DNA of 47,948 nucleotides from Pseudanabaena sp. SR411 (GCF_002251945.1 NZ_NDHW01000066.1:1-47948), one strand, 5' to 3'. Positions 24,949-34,983 are shown, numbered from the stretch's first letter. Notes: generated by a model not told the origin, from the sequence alone. Numbers and translations are program-made.

Positions 24949-26094
24949 TTAAAATTTTGGCTTTGCTACGCTTTTAATAATCTTTACAATTTGGGCGATC
25001 GCATTCGCATCTTCGCTTTGATGCATATTCTGAATATATTCATCACGACGCTGATCAAGATCAGCGATCGCCTTTAGTAAACTCTCACTGGTTAAATCTT
25101 CTTCAAACAGAACAGCACTATAACCACGGGCTTGAAAAGACTTGGCATTAAGGATCTGATCGCCGCGACTGGATAATTTTGATAAAGGGATTAGTAAATT
25201 AGGTTTGCGTAAAGTCAGAAACTCAAATACAGCATTTGCCCCTGAACGTGATACAACTAAATCAGCGATCGCTAAAATATCGGCAAGTTCTGCTCCCAAA
25301 TACTCAAATTGTTGATAGCGCGGATTTCCCGTGAGATTGACATCTAGATTCCCTTTACCACAGGCATGGACAACTTGATATTTTGACGTAAGCTCAGCTA
25401 AAACAGCACGGATAGATTGATTAATTTTTGCGGAACCTGTACTGCCACCGACCACAAATAGCACTGGAGAATCAACCTTAAATCCACAAAATTCTCTTCC
25501 TTTTTCTGCGTTCCCTAGGAGAATATCAGGACGAATTGGTAAACCTGTATGTGTAACCTTGGGAGCATATTTTGCTAAATGCTTAGCAGTTTCGGGGAAA
25601 GTAACACAGACTTTGGTGGCAAAGGGAATTGATAGACGATTGGCTAAACCAGAAGAAAAATCTGACTCATGAATAATTACAGGAACCCTTTGGAGCCAAC
25701 TTGCAAAAATAACGGGAACCGTGACAAATCCACCTTTAGAAAATACAACTTGAGGCTTGATTTTGGCGATCGCAAAAAAAGCATCAAATATACCTTTAAT
25801 CACTTTAAAAGGATCGATGAAGTTCTGCCAAGAAAAGTAGCGGCGCAATTTACCCGACGAAATACCGTGATAAGGGATACCAACTTCGGCAACAAGTTGT
25901 TTCTCAAGCCCATGATTAGAACCAATATATACAACCTCCCAGCCATCAGCTTTCAAACTCGAAAGCAAAGCAAGATTGGGGCTAACATGACCAGCAGTAC
26001 CGCCGCCTGTCAATACAATTTTGGGTTTCTTTGCTAATTTTTGATGATCTGATGGTAAGTTCGGCTGATCTTTGGTCTGATTATTTGCGCCCAC
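24949..26094 (-). CDS. murG: MurG, UDP-GlcNAc:lipid I transferase
   Basis: 381 residues, GT-B fold. The N-terminal loop LTGGGTAGHVSP (28-39) is the lipid I/phosphate-binding motif. The C-terminal UDP-GlcNAc part has VVGGSTGSAKIN, SRSGANAVFEF and a late LSSRGDQILNA segment. It makes lipid II at the inner face of the plasma membrane. The segment PVIIHESDFSSGLANR has ESD rather than the commoner EQN, as in many Firmicute-type MurG proteins. The first 22 residues are a polar extension of uncertain reality. Confidence 0.9.
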   Translation of the reverse strand: MGANNQTKDQPNLPSDHQKLAKKPKIVLTGGGTAGHVSPNLALLSSLKADGWEVVYIGSNHGLEKQLVAEVGIPYHGISSGKLRRYFSWQNFIDPFKVIKGIFDAFFAIAKIKPQVVFSKGGFVTVPVIFASWLQRVPVIIHESDFSSGLANRLSIPFATKVCVTFPETAKHLAKYAPKVTHTGLPIRPDILLGNAEKGREFCGFKVDSPVLFVVGGSTGSAKINQSIRAVLAELTSKYQVVHACGKGNLDVNLTGNPRYQQFEYLGAELADILAIADLVVSRSGANAVFEFLTLRKPNLLIPLSKLSSRGDQILNAKSFQARGYSAVLFEEDLTSESLLKAIADLDQRRDEYIQNMHQSEDANAIAQIVKIIKSVAKPKF

Positions 26095-26151
26095 AGTTAT
26101 TATTTGTCTCTAGATATTGAGAATATTGGATTTTTATAGCAATTATAGATT

Positions 26152-26220
26152 AATCAAAACCCAGAAATTTTTTAAAAGTGTTGCAAAGCAACACTTTTAA
26201 AAAATTTCTGGGTTTTGATT
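26152..26220. repeat. 33-bp perfect hairpin
   Basis: Arms of 33 bases (26152-26184, 26188-26220) with an AAA loop (GTGTTGC-AAA-GCAACAC). Flanked by TATAGC at 26136 and GCTATA at about 26232. The longest perfect stem in the window. It lies between divergent genes (murG and the VanW protein), so a terminator role is unlikely. Confidence 0.7.
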
Positions 26221-26312
26221 TGAGCACAAAGCGCTATAACTACAAGTTTTGAATAGATTTTATGTGAAAATTGGTTAGGACAAATAAAACTCAAATCTAA
26301 AGAGTTTAGGAC

Positions 26313-27104
26313 ATGAACCAAGTCTGGCAAAATTTCAAAAAGCCAATTCGTAATAGTCTCAAATATGCCAAAGCTTTAGTTAAAGGATATCCATTCCATT
26401 ATGCTAATCGCCAAAATCCTGATGATAATGATCAATACTTATATAAATGGATAGAATCTATTACGCCTATTCCCGATCGCGGCACTTCAGAGATTCGCGC
26501 TAATCGGATTTGGAACTTACAACTTGCGGCCCAAAGGATTCATTGCCTTAATATTGCTCCTCAAAAGATTTTTAGTTTTAGCGATCGCATCGGCGCACCA
26601 ACTAGAGCCAATGGATTTCGAGAAGCTCCTGTATTTGTGCGTGGTCAAGTACTAACTGACGTAGGCGGAGGATTATGTTTGATTGCTACTAATGTTTTTA
26701 ATACTTTTCTGTACGCAGGCTGTGAGATTTTAGAACGACATTGCCATAGTATTGATGCCTATGGAGAATCAAGGTTTTACGAATTAGGTCAAGATGCCGC
26801 TGTGGCAAATGGATACAAGGATCTCATCGTTCGCAATCATAGCCAAATTCCTTTACAACTGCGATTTCAAGTATTAGAAAAAGAAGGTAAAGTTGAGTCC
26901 AGCCTTTGGGGTTCTGCACCCCAACCTTGGCAAATAAAGGTGGAGTCTCAAATAATTAAGCAATTACATCCACCAAATCCCCAGTATCTATCAGGTTGGA
27001 TTGTGGAAACCTCGCGCTATATCAAAAACGAATTAGTGCAATCTTCGACATGGCAACGTGATTATAAGACGGTTAGCTATTATCAGCCATGTATCAAGAG
27101 TTAG
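26313..27104 (+). CDS. VanW-family protein
   Basis: 263 residues. The VanW core is clear: FSFSDRIGAPTRANGFREAP, VGGGLCLIATNVFNTFLYAG, ERHCHSIDAYGESRFYELGQ and VANGYKDLIVRN. VanW proteins accompany some vancomycin-resistance loci and occur widely in other bacteria; their molecular role is unknown, though a link to the cell wall is suspected. Proximity to murG is consistent with that but they are divergent. Confidence 0.85.
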   Translation: MNQVWQNFKKPIRNSLKYAKALVKGYPFHYANRQNPDDNDQYLYKWIESITPIPDRGTSEIRANRIWNLQLAAQRIHCLNIAPQKIFSFSDRIGAPTRANGFREAPVFVRGQVLTDVGGGLCLIATNVFNTFLYAGCEILERHCHSIDAYGESRFYELGQDAAVANGYKDLIVRNHSQIPLQLRFQVLEKEGKVESSLWGSAPQPWQIKVESQIIKQLHPPNPQYLSGWIVETSRYIKNELVQSSTWQRDYKTVSYYQPCIKS

Positions 27105-27124
27105 CGCTTTGTGCTGACTCTTGT

Positions 27125-27165
27125 ATAAAAAGAATGGCGGTGCTTCGCACTGCCATTCTTTTTAT
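27125..27165. terminator. 19-bp hairpin between convergent genes
   Basis: ATAAAAAGAATGGCGGTGC pairs with its near-complement across a TTC loop, with one G-T pair. It lies 3 bases from the pirin stop and 20 from the VanW stop, so it may terminate both. Confidence 0.65.
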
Positions 27166-27168
27166 GGG

Positions 27169-27867
27169 TTAAGCCAAATCAAAAACTAGAATTTCAGCAT
27201 CACCTTTACCAATCAATTTCAAATCGCCAACCCGATCGCTCGAAATCGCATCACCAGCATTTAGAAAGCGATCGCCTACTAATACACTGCCTCTAGCAAC
27301 CTGTATCCATGCATAGCGATTTTGATCAACTGTATGCGTCACTTCTGCTCCATCTTCGAGAATGGAAGCATAAATATAGGCATCTTGATGAATCGTCACC
27401 GAGCGATCGCGTCCATCGGGTGAAGCAATCAATCGCAACTGGTTCAGCTTTTCTTCGCGAGAGAAAGAGATTTGCTCGTAACTAGGCTTTACGCTTTCTT
27501 GATTCGGCAAAATCCATATTTGCAATAGATGAGCAAATTCCGTTGCTGAAGGATTAAACTCACTATGGGTAATCCCTGTACCTGCGCTCATTCTCTGCAC
27601 ATCGCCGACGCGAATTACTGAGCCATTGCCCATACTGTCCTTATGCTCTAAAGCGCCATCGAGCATATAGGTAATGATTTCCATGTCACGATGGGGATGG
27701 GTTCCAAATCCTTTGCCACCAGCAATCTGATCTTGGTTAATCACGCGCAATGAGCGAAAGGCCATATGCTGCGGATCGTAGTAGTTGGCAAAGGAGAAGG
27801 TGTGATAGCTGTCGAGCCAACCGTGATTGGCATGTCCTCTTTCTTCTGATTTACGAATAGTCAACAT
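27169..27867 (-). CDS. Pirin-family protein (quercetinase-like)
   Basis: 232 residues, bicupin. The pirin signature is present: [33 protein letters not shown] and [17 protein letters not shown]. The metal ligands come from the H-x-H-x-D-x-E-I segment and the later H-S-E. Bacterial pirins such as E. coli YhhW oxidise quercetin-like flavonoids or act as redox-linked regulators. It follows the CDGSH gene in the same direction with a 53-base gap, and a divergent HxlR regulator precedes both, so this is a likely regulated pair. Confidence 0.88.
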   Translation of the reverse strand: MLTIRKSEERGHANHGWLDSYHTFSFANYYDPQHMAFRSLRVINQDQIAGGKGFGTHPHRDMEIITYMLDGALEHKDSMGNGSVIRVGDVQRMSAGTGITHSEFNPSATEFAHLLQIWILPNQESVKPSYEQISFSREEKLNQLRLIASPDGRDRSVTIHQDAYIYASILEDGAEVTHTVDQNRYAWIQVARGSVLVGDRFLNAGDAISSDRVGDLKLIGKGDAEILVFDLA

Positions 27868-27920
27868 AATTTTTTACCTTGGGAATAATTTGCAGCGACT
27901 AAGGCGCTGCAAATTCGTAA

Positions 27921-28157
27921 TTAGAGTTTTGTATGCGCTCCATCACAGAATGGGGCGTTGCCTGTATGTTTGCATAAACAAAGTGCAACTTTCTTGGTCT
28001 CAGTCACTTCAAAGGCAAGCGGTGTAAATCCTGTGCCTTTATGTGCGCCGTTACAATAGGGTTGGTTGGTAGATTCGCCGCAGGTACACCAGTAATAAGT
28101 TTTGGGTTCCAGTTCCAATACAACAGGTTTCTTATCAACAATCTTAGGCTCACTCAT
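27921..28157 (-). CDS. CDGSH iron-sulfur domain protein
   Basis: 78 residues from the ATG at 28157, chosen because GGA lies 7 bases upstream; an in-frame ATG at 28169 would add four residues. Two CDGSH motifs are present, CTCGESTNQPYCNGAH and CLCKHTGNAPFCDGAH, each able to hold a 3Cys-1His [2Fe-2S] cluster. Such proteins transfer clusters or electrons and are redox sensitive. Paired with pirin and divergent from an HxlR-type regulator. Confidence 0.88.
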   Translation of the reverse strand: MSEPKIVDKKPVVLELEPKTYYWCTCGESTNQPYCNGAHKGTGFTPLAFEVTETKKVALCLCKHTGNAPFCDGAHTKL

Positions 28158-28218
28158 TATTTTGTCCAAATGCGTTGATTACCGACAAATCAAATATAAT
28201 GATTTACAATCTTTATGT

Positions 28219-28232
28219 AAAGTATGCACTTT
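28219..28232. promoter_or_regulatory. Candidate HxlR operator in the CDGSH/HxlR intergenic region
   Basis: AAAGTATGCACTTT is a palindrome with 5-base arms. It overlaps a pair of related direct repeats, TGTAAAGTA (28216-28224) and TGTAAGGTA (from 28235), about two helical turns apart. The gap between the divergent genes is only 103 bases, so one operator could control both directions. Confidence 0.4.
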
Positions 28233-28260
28233 TTTGTAAGGTACATACCAAAAAGATACT

Positions 28261-28641
28261 ATGAAAAATTATTCTGACTCTTTTACCTTAGATTCCTTGC
28301 CTGAAAAGGATTGTATTGCTACTTACCAGAGCGATCGCCCTAGTTGCCCAGTTGAGGCGACCCTTGATGCGATCGGTGGACGATGGAAAGTTTTGATTCT
28401 GCACGAATTATTTAATGGCACGCGGCGTTTTGGTGAATTGCATCGCAGTTTGCATGGCATTACTCAAAAAATGCTGACTCAACAACTACGAGAAATGGAG
28501 CGTGATGGGTTAATTCATCGCGAAGTATATATGCAAGTTCCGCCCAAGGTTGAATATTCACTCACGGATTTAGGCAAAACCTTGCAACCTGTACTAGATG
28601 CAATGCATCTGTGGGGCAAAAAATATTTAGAACAGCAATAA
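28261..28641 (+). CDS. HxlR-family winged-helix regulator
   Basis: 126 residues. The HxlR signature CPVEATLDAIGGRWKVLILH is followed by RRFGELHRSLHGITQKMLTQ, QLREMERDGLIHRE and VEYSLTDLGKTLQPVL. The Cys in the CPVE motif is the residue that often senses electrophiles or thiol stress in this family (YodB, HypR). It is divergent from the CDGSH-pirin pair and probably represses or activates it. The 120 bases after its stop, up to the giant gene end, show no feature I can name. Confidence 0.88.
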   Translation: MKNYSDSFTLDSLPEKDCIATYQSDRPSCPVEATLDAIGGRWKVLILHELFNGTRRFGELHRSLHGITQKMLTQQLREMERDGLIHREVYMQVPPKVEYSLTDLGKTLQPVLDAMHLWGKKYLEQQ

Positions 28642-28762
28642 AAATAGAGTTGCTTCAAGATAGGATGAAGCGCTTATTATTCTGTAATTGAAGATGCTGC
28701 TGGATACAGCTTATTTGTGAAATTTTAGATATAACTAAAGCGAAAGATTAATTTGATATTTA

Positions 28763-31700
28763 TTAAATATGATTGCATAAATTTTTGTCTTCCTGATTAA
28801 GAGCAGAATTTGTTCTCAGGTAATTGCCTATGTAATTACAGCTTTTAATCACTAAATCATCTAGATCAAAATTCCACAAGGTTACTTCATCATTAGTAGC
28901 AGTAACAAGGATTTTTCCATCATGGCTAAACCCAACCTGCTTGACTTCATCTTTACTTGGAAAAGTTTCTAACAAGGTTCCATCTAATGTCCATAATTTA
29001 ACTGATTTGTCAAGACTTCCTGAAGCCAAGAGAGTACCATTAGGACTAAAAGCTACACTATTAACTTGAGCATTATGCCCTCTAAAAATCTTTAGTAAAT
29101 TACCCTCAAGGTTCCAAAGTCTCACTGTTTGATCTTTTCCTGCTGAAGCTAACATTTTATTGTCAGGACTAAACTGAACCTCAAGTATTGGATTATTATT
29201 TTGAATTGTTGTAATTAAAGTGCCATCAATACCCCAAATCTTAATAGTTTTATCTTCGCTAGTAGAGGCAAACAACTTACCATTTGGGCTATGGCTAATA
29301 CTATAAATAAGGTTTTTATGTCCACTTCCAGAACTATCTGATATCTCAGAGGTTCTAACATTTCCATCAGACGAGAACCAAACGCGCATTTGATTGGCTA
29401 ATACATTTAACAAATCGCCTTGAAGATTCCAAAACTCTATATCATAATCATTTCCTAGAATTAAACTTTTCCCGTCTGGAGTAAAGTCAATCGTTCTTCC
29501 ATTGCCTGAGATTTTAGTTGTTGTTTTTCCTAAAATTGGCTTAACAAAAGTACCATCCTTTCCCCATAATCTGATCATGCCATCTTCGGTTACTGATGCT
29601 AAGAAATTTCCATCTGGACTAAACTTAACATCCCATACTTTATTTCCATGCCCATCTAAAGTTTTTATTAATTGACCATCAAGATTCCATAGTTTAACAG
29701 TTTTATCAGAACTAGCTGAAGCAATAGTCTTACCATCTGGACTAAACTCAACTTTCCAAACATAGCCTTGATGACCTTCAAAAGTTTTGAGGAGTTTGCC
29801 ATCAGCAGTCCAAATTCTAACCTTGTTATCACCTCCAGCAGAAGCCATAGTTTGTCCATCTGGACTGAAACTAACAGAATTGTAATTTATGGGAACTGTT
29901 TCAGTATATTTAAACTTCCGTCTTGTGATAGATACTTCAAAATCATCACTATTTTTACGAGAAAGTTTTAATGTTAAATTTGCTCCAGATTCATCTTTAA
30001 TTAAGTTATTAGCTTTCTCAATATCTAATTTTTTAGTCGGTTGATTACCAATATATAATATCATGTCACCTTCCCTAATCCCCACATCTTTAGCTGGAGA
30101 ACTATCATAAACTCTCTTAACAGTTAAGGTATTATCCGAGTTTTTTTCGTAACTAATACCAACTGTAATTTCATTTGTTATGTCAATTGTTCCACCAAAT
30201 TCAGATAGTCTTTTACCATACAAATCCCATATCTGAATGCCATCATGACCACTGGTAACAACTTTTTTTCCATCAGGCGTAAAGGCTGCATAAATAACAT
30301 GCTCTTTAAATTGATTAATAGTTGTTAACAATGTACCATCAATCTTCCATATCTTCACTGTTTTGTCAAAACTAGTAGAAGCAATCATTGAATTGTCTGG
30401 ACTAAAATTGATAGAAATAATTTCTTTTTGATGTCCTTTTAAAGTATTTTTTACTTGCCAATTATTATTTTTGTTTTTTGAATAAATATTTAAGTTTTTA
30501 CCAATACTTAAAGCAAGCATTTTGCTATCAGAACTATATTTTACGTCTAACAGTTGATTTATATCTGACAACTCATTCGTTAACACACCATAACTACCCG
30601 ATAAATCCCATAATTTTAGTTCTGTCCCCCCAACTGAAGCAAGTGATTTCCCGTCAGGGCTAAAACTTATAGCTCTTGCACCAAATTGATGACCTTCATT
30701 AATCACTTGTTTGATTGTTACATCTATATTTTTAATTAATTTGTTGTTACTAACATCCCAAATTTTAATGCTTCGATCATGGAGCTTTTCAGTTCTGTTA
30801 GCACCTCGTTTCAATAAATTTTCGGCACGCTTTTCTGGAGAAGCTTTGTCTTCAGGTGTTCGTGATATTTTCATGCTTGCATCCATTTCCGCGCCAAGAA
30901 GGTCTAAGATTGTACCTAAAGTATCATCGTAGCCAGATACTGAGGCTAGCAGTTTATCATCAGGACTAAAGCTCAGAGAATTAACAGTCTCCTTATGACC
31001 TTCAAAAGTTTTAATTAGGTTGCCATCACGATTCCATAGATTAATAGATATACCTTTAGCAATTGCAATAAATTTATCGTCATGACTAAAACTAAATTTC
31101 TTAGAACCTGTTGGAAGTGTAATTGGTTTATTTGCGTCAACTGACCAAATTTTTATAGTATGTTCTTGTCCTCCTGCTGATGCTAGAGATTTACCATCAG
31201 GACTAAAACTCAGGTCATACATAGGAGTATTATGAGCCTCAAAAGAATCTACTAAAGTTCCATCCAATTTCCATAACTTAATAGTTTTACTGCCTGTAGC
31301 AATCAACTTACCATCAGGACTAAAAACTATAGGATTAGGCATCAAAAAAGTTTTTTCTTGGGTATTTAACGTTTTCAGTTCCTTACCACCAATATTCCAA
31401 AGTTTGACAATACCATGAGCATCATTGGATGCAATAGTTTGACCATCGGGACTAAAAGCAACATTCTCAACTGCGATATCATGTCCAGAGAATATATTTA
31501 TTAATTTCCCATCAATATTCCACAACTTACCAGTTTTGTCTCCTACCGATACGATCATCTTACTATTAGGGCTAAAGGCTATATCTTCTATTAGAAAATC
31601 ATGTTGCAATGTTTTAACTAACTGACCATCAGGAGTCCAAATTTTAACAGTTTTATCCTGACTACCTGAAGCAATTAATTTCCCATCTGGACTAAACTTT

Positions 31701-34700
31701 ACAACTTGAACAGAAATTTGATGTCCTTTTAGAGTTCTGATTAATTTTCCCTCAGTACTCCAAAGTTGTACTTCTTGGGAGTTACGACTTATATCTAAAA
31801 GATTAGAGTTGCCATAATAACTTCTTATATCACTATAGTTGAAAGGTGGCAATGTGAAAACAGCTACAGCAATTGTTTGCCCATCTGGACTAATACTAAA
31901 CTGATTGATTTTACCACCGCCAATTTGTTGCGGATTTTTGTAATCTGGATTCTCAGTTATTTTCTCTAATTCCTCTTGTACTTGCTCTGAAGTTACTTTG
32001 GGTATGACTTCAATTGTTCTGATTAATCTTCCACTGAGATCCCATAACTTAATAGTGCCGTCATCACTAGCTGAAGCTAAAAAATTACCAGTTGGGCTAA
32101 ACTCAACTCCAATAGTTTGGTTTGTATGACCTTCGATCCGATTAAATTCTCTGGTTTGATAAAGTGCTTGCTGTAAAGCCAGTGTAGTCTGACTTTGATT
32201 ATCAGCATTAACTTTAAACTTGTTCTTTTGTAATAGTCTTGCGCTTCTTAGAGCGACTGTAAGTGCCTCAAGTTTCCTATTAGAGGCAAGAAGATTTTTA
32301 GAAAGACGACTAGAAGATATAACTTCAAAATTAATTCTCTGTATTTCTGCTTCAGTTTTCGCTTGTTCTTCAGCGACCAAAGCTCTTTGTCTTTGGAAAC
32401 TTTGAAATGTAGCAAAACCAGCCAACCCTAAAGAAATTACTATTCCACCAATTAGGCTTAATATTGTATTACGACTTTGGCGTTCTCTATATTTCCTACT
32501 CTGATCAATAAAATATTTCTCTTCATTTGTTAACTCATCTGGACGCTCTCTTAGCCATTCAATAGATTGTGTTAGTAATAAATCCTTTAAAAGAGCTTTT
32601 TCACGCGACTTGCTAGTTGACTTAGTTTGATACATACTGAGAAAGTCACGTAAGCGTTGTTGCCATACTCTAAAGTCCCTATTATTAACTAACCAATCAC
32701 TCAATCTTTGCCAATTTCCAATTAGAACTTCGTGAATAATTTCAGCAGTCTCTTCATTAGTATTAGAATTGAAATTAGTTACTATCAAACGTCGATCCGC
32801 TAATAATTGAACTAAATCCCAATTGCTTTCTCCGATCTGATTTTTTGAAGCAATTCTTCTAGTATACTCAGTACCAATCCCTATCTGTACCAATTGAATA
32901 AATACTTTTTCTGCTCTTTCTTTATCATTTGAAGTTAAATTCTGAAAAATTGATTCTGCGTATTGATTTAAGCAGTTTTCTAAACCTCCAATCTCTCTAT
33001 AAGCCTGTATAGTCAATAATCCTTCTCTTTGTCTTTGCCAAAGCATTTCTAAAGTAAAAGACAGTAAAGATAAATTACTTGTTGACAGCCCCTGCCCCTC
33101 TACTTCATACTCATGAAATCCAATAGATGTAATCAATAATTCTTTTAGTCCCTTTTCTAATCCTATTTCTAGCAACTGTGCGGGTTTAACAATTGCCAAC
33201 TCTAACTCATTTCGTCTCATTTGACTTAGATTAAAACAAGCACTTTGCAGGTATTCTGCTAAATCTGGATACTCAATAGCTTTACCATAAAAATCTCCTC
33301 GCAATGTAATTAACAAGGTAAACTTTTTGGTTTCTTTAATAGCTTTTAATAGACAAGATAAAAAAGCTAATCTTTCAAACTCATCACTACATAAAGTATA
33401 AATCTCTTCAAATTGATCTATAACTAACAAAAAATGTTTTTGATTGTGAACAAATAAATCTTCAATGAGGTAACTAAGTTCTATACTATTATCTTTTAAT
33501 TGTTCAACTAAGCTGTTAATATCTTTGTCAGGATTTAAGTGTGATATTGATTCAGCTAGGCTATAAAAAGGAGATACCCCAACCCGTAGTGAAACAATTA
33601 AATATTCATTTTTTGATCTTAAACTTGGAATAATGCCAGCAAAAACAACCGAAGACTTACCACTACCAGAAGCTCCAACTATTGCAATAAAAGAATGTTT
33701 CTTAATTGCTTTACATAAATTCTCTGTAAAATGTTCTCTCCCAAAAAAGAAAGTAGAATCTTTCTCTTGAAATGTATTTAAACCGCGATATGGTTGACAA
33801 GTAGAAATACCCCCTAAATCTATCCATCTTGAAGGTGTTTCACCTTGATTCTGAAAAATAATAGGTAACCAGCTAGCGTAAGGATAACTACTTTCTAATT
33901 TCTTTAATTCTTGTCTAGTATGTTGGACAGATGTATATAGAGATTTCCCTGTAGTATACTCTTCTAAAAAGTAACGTAAAAAAACTGGAGCAATTCTTAC
34001 TGGAAGTTCATTCTTCATGACAATAACTTGAGGCAAATATAGCTTTTCACCCTCTGTTAGTTGATAAGCTAAACCTAGGCCTGAGCAAGCTGAAATAATT
34101 GCTAATTTCAAACGTTTTTTATTTTGAATTGCTTGGTTTAATTCTTCTCTTAATTCAGAAATAGTTAGCCAATCTTTATTATTTTCATCAATCAAAATTC
34201 TGCCAAATTTTCTATCCCTAGATGTTTCACCATGTCCAGCAAAGAAAAATATATCAATAGTTTCATTTTCTAATAAATCCTTTAATTGTTTCCTTTGATT
34301 TGAGTCAACCCAAATAACTTTGGCATTGCTCTTTAATTCTAAATTAGCAATTGCTGTTTTTTGCTCCTGAATCTCTGTTTTACTACCTAATACAGCTAAA
34401 ATCTTCACCTGATCCTGATGCTTTTTAGGCTCACTAACTTTTTCAAAATTAGAAGAGCTGATCGAAACTTCAACATTTAATCCTTTAAGACAATCCCATT
34501 CTTGCCAAGGAAGTTGATGAAGTTCTAAAATATTGGTTTCTAATAAAAATCTAATACTTTCCGATGGTTCTTTTAAATAACTTTCTAAGCCATCTCTAAT
34601 CTCTTTGAATTCATCTTGATTTAACCATTGGTTAAAAATTCGAATTAATTGATCGCCAGCTTCTTGACATCTTTTAAATGCAGCTTCTTTGTTGCCTTCT

Positions 34701-34939
34701 AAATTATTTTGTAATGTTAATGCTTCAAAGTGCCATGTATTCCCCAAATAGGGAGTAATTTCTTTATAGCGCTCAACCCACTCTTTACAAGCTTTCAAAA
34801 CTGCATCAGATTCAGTAAGGACTGCACTCCGCCCTTTGATTTCCTCTTTGTGCGTTAACTGATCGTCAGAGATTTTGACGATCACATTAAATCCATTGTT
34901 GTCACTAGCTGTTGCTATTAACGATATTTTTTTTGCCAT
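28763..34939 (-). CDS. Giant CHAT-protease / STAND-NTPase / WD40 protein with inserted PDZ
   Basis: 2058 residues. An N-terminal region (1-170) is followed by a CHAT caspase-like protease at about 175-365, with catalytic H236 (FFFAGHG) and C285 (IISACSG). A novel-STAND NTPase spans about 385-760: FFGRE, Walker A GASGSGKSS (K428), Walker B LLVIDQFEE (D508), LRGDFY. A basic helix leads to one transmembrane segment at about 825-846. From 935 to 2025 there are about 21 WD40-type strands ending (V/I)(K/R)(L/I)W-x-x-x-G. A PDZ domain at about 1585-1675 (SSPAKDVGIREGDMILYIGN) separates 13 repeats from 8. The architecture suggests signal-triggered oligomerisation activating a protease: a conflict or cell-death switch (inference). 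It starts 44 bases after the DUF1822 gene. Confidence 0.9.
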   Translation of the reverse strand: MAKKISLIATASDNNGFNVIVKISDDQLTHKEEIKGRSAVLTESDAVLKACKEWVERYKEITPYLGNTWHFEALTLQNNLEGNKEAAFKRCQEAGDQLIRIFNQWLNQDEFKEIRDGLESYLKEPSESIRFLLETNILELHQLPWQEWDCLKGLNVEVSISSSNFEKVSEPKKHQDQVKILAVLGSKTEIQEQKTAIANLELKSNAKVIWVDSNQRKQLKDLLENETIDIFFFAGHGETSRDRKFGRILIDENNKDWLTISELREELNQAIQNKKRLKLAIISACSGLGLAYQLTEGEKLYLPQVIVMKNELPVRIAPVFLRYFLEEYTTGKSLYTSVQHTRQELKKLESSYPYASWLPIIFQNQGETPSRWIDLGGISTCQPYRGLNTFQEKDSTFFFGREHFTENLCKAIKKHSFIAIVGASGSGKSSVVFAGIIPSLRSKNEYLIVSLRVGVSPFYSLAESISHLNPDKDINSLVEQLKDNSIELSYLIEDLFVHNQKHFLLVIDQFEEIYTLCSDEFERLAFLSCLLKAIKETKKFTLLITLRGDFYGKAIEYPDLAEYLQSACFNLSQMRRNELELAIVKPAQLLEIGLEKGLKELLITSIGFHEYEVEGQGLSTSNLSLLSFTLEMLWQRQREGLLTIQAYREIGGLENCLNQYAESIFQNLTSNDKERAEKVFIQLVQIGIGTEYTRRIASKNQIGESNWDLVQLLADRRLIVTNFNSNTNEETAEIIHEVLIGNWQRLSDWLVNNRDFRVWQQRLRDFLSMYQTKSTSKSREKALLKDLLLTQSIEWLRERPDELTNEEKYFIDQSRKYRERQSRNTILSLIGGIVISLGLAGFATFQSFQRQRALVAEEQAKTEAEIQRINFEVISSSRLSKNLLASNRKLEALTVALRSARLLQKNKFKVNADNQSQTTLALQQALYQTREFNRIEGHTNQTIGVEFSPTGNFLASASDDGTIKLWDLSGRLIRTIEVIPKVTSEQVQEELEKITENPDYKNPQQIGGGKINQFSISPDGQTIAVAVFTLPPFNYSDIRSYYGNSNLLDISRNSQEVQLWSTEGKLIRTLKGHQISVQVVKFSPDGKLIASGSQDKTVKIWTPDGQLVKTLQHDFLIEDIAFSPNSKMIVSVGDKTGKLWNIDGKLINIFSGHDIAVENVAFSPDGQTIASNDAHGIVKLWNIGGKELKTLNTQEKTFLMPNPIVFSPDGKLIATGSKTIKLWKLDGTLVDSFEAHNTPMYDLSFSPDGKSLASAGGQEHTIKIWSVDANKPITLPTGSKKFSFSHDDKFIAIAKGISINLWNRDGNLIKTFEGHKETVNSLSFSPDDKLLASVSGYDDTLGTILDLLGAEMDASMKISRTPEDKASPEKRAENLLKRGANRTEKLHDRSIKIWDVSNNKLIKNIDVTIKQVINEGHQFGARAISFSPDGKSLASVGGTELKLWDLSGSYGVLTNELSDINQLLDVKYSSDSKMLALSIGKNLNIYSKNKNNNWQVKNTLKGHQKEIISINFSPDNSMIASTSFDKTVKIWKIDGTLLTTINQFKEHVIYAAFTPDGKKVVTSGHDGIQIWDLYGKRLSEFGGTIDITNEITVGISYEKNSDNTLTVKRVYDSSPAKDVGIREGDMILYIGNQPTKKLDIEKANNLIKDESGANLTLKLSRKNSDDFEVSITRRKFKYTETVPINYNSVSFSPDGQTMASAGGDNKVRIWTADGKLLKTFEGHQGYVWKVEFSPDGKTIASASSDKTVKLWNLDGQLIKTLDGHGNKVWDVKFSPDGNFLASVTEDGMIRLWGKDGTFVKPILGKTTTKISGNGRTIDFTPDGKSLILGNDYDIEFWNLQGDLLNVLANQMRVWFSSDGNVRTSEISDSSGSGHKNLIYSISHSPNGKLFASTSEDKTIKIWGIDGTLITTIQNNNPILEVQFSPDNKMLASAGKDQTVRLWNLEGNLLKIFRGHNAQVNSVAFSPNGTLLASGSLDKSVKLWTLDGTLLETFPSKDEVKQVGFSHDGKILVTATNDEVTLWNFDLDDLVIKSCNYIGNYLRTNSALNQEDKNLCNHI

Positions 34940-34983
34940 AACTCAAAGAAGAAAGTGAAATCTTTCAAAGCTATACAATATCT

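Noticed and set aside
29668-29859. Frames overlapping the giant WD40 gene
   Set aside because: They arise from the periodic WD40 coding sequence read in another frame (Leu-rich low complexity).
28763-34939. WD40 repeats as a CRISPR or other DNA repeat array
   Set aside because: The similarity is at protein level with irregular spacing (about 120 bases) and degenerate DNA; there are no identical repeats or cas genes.
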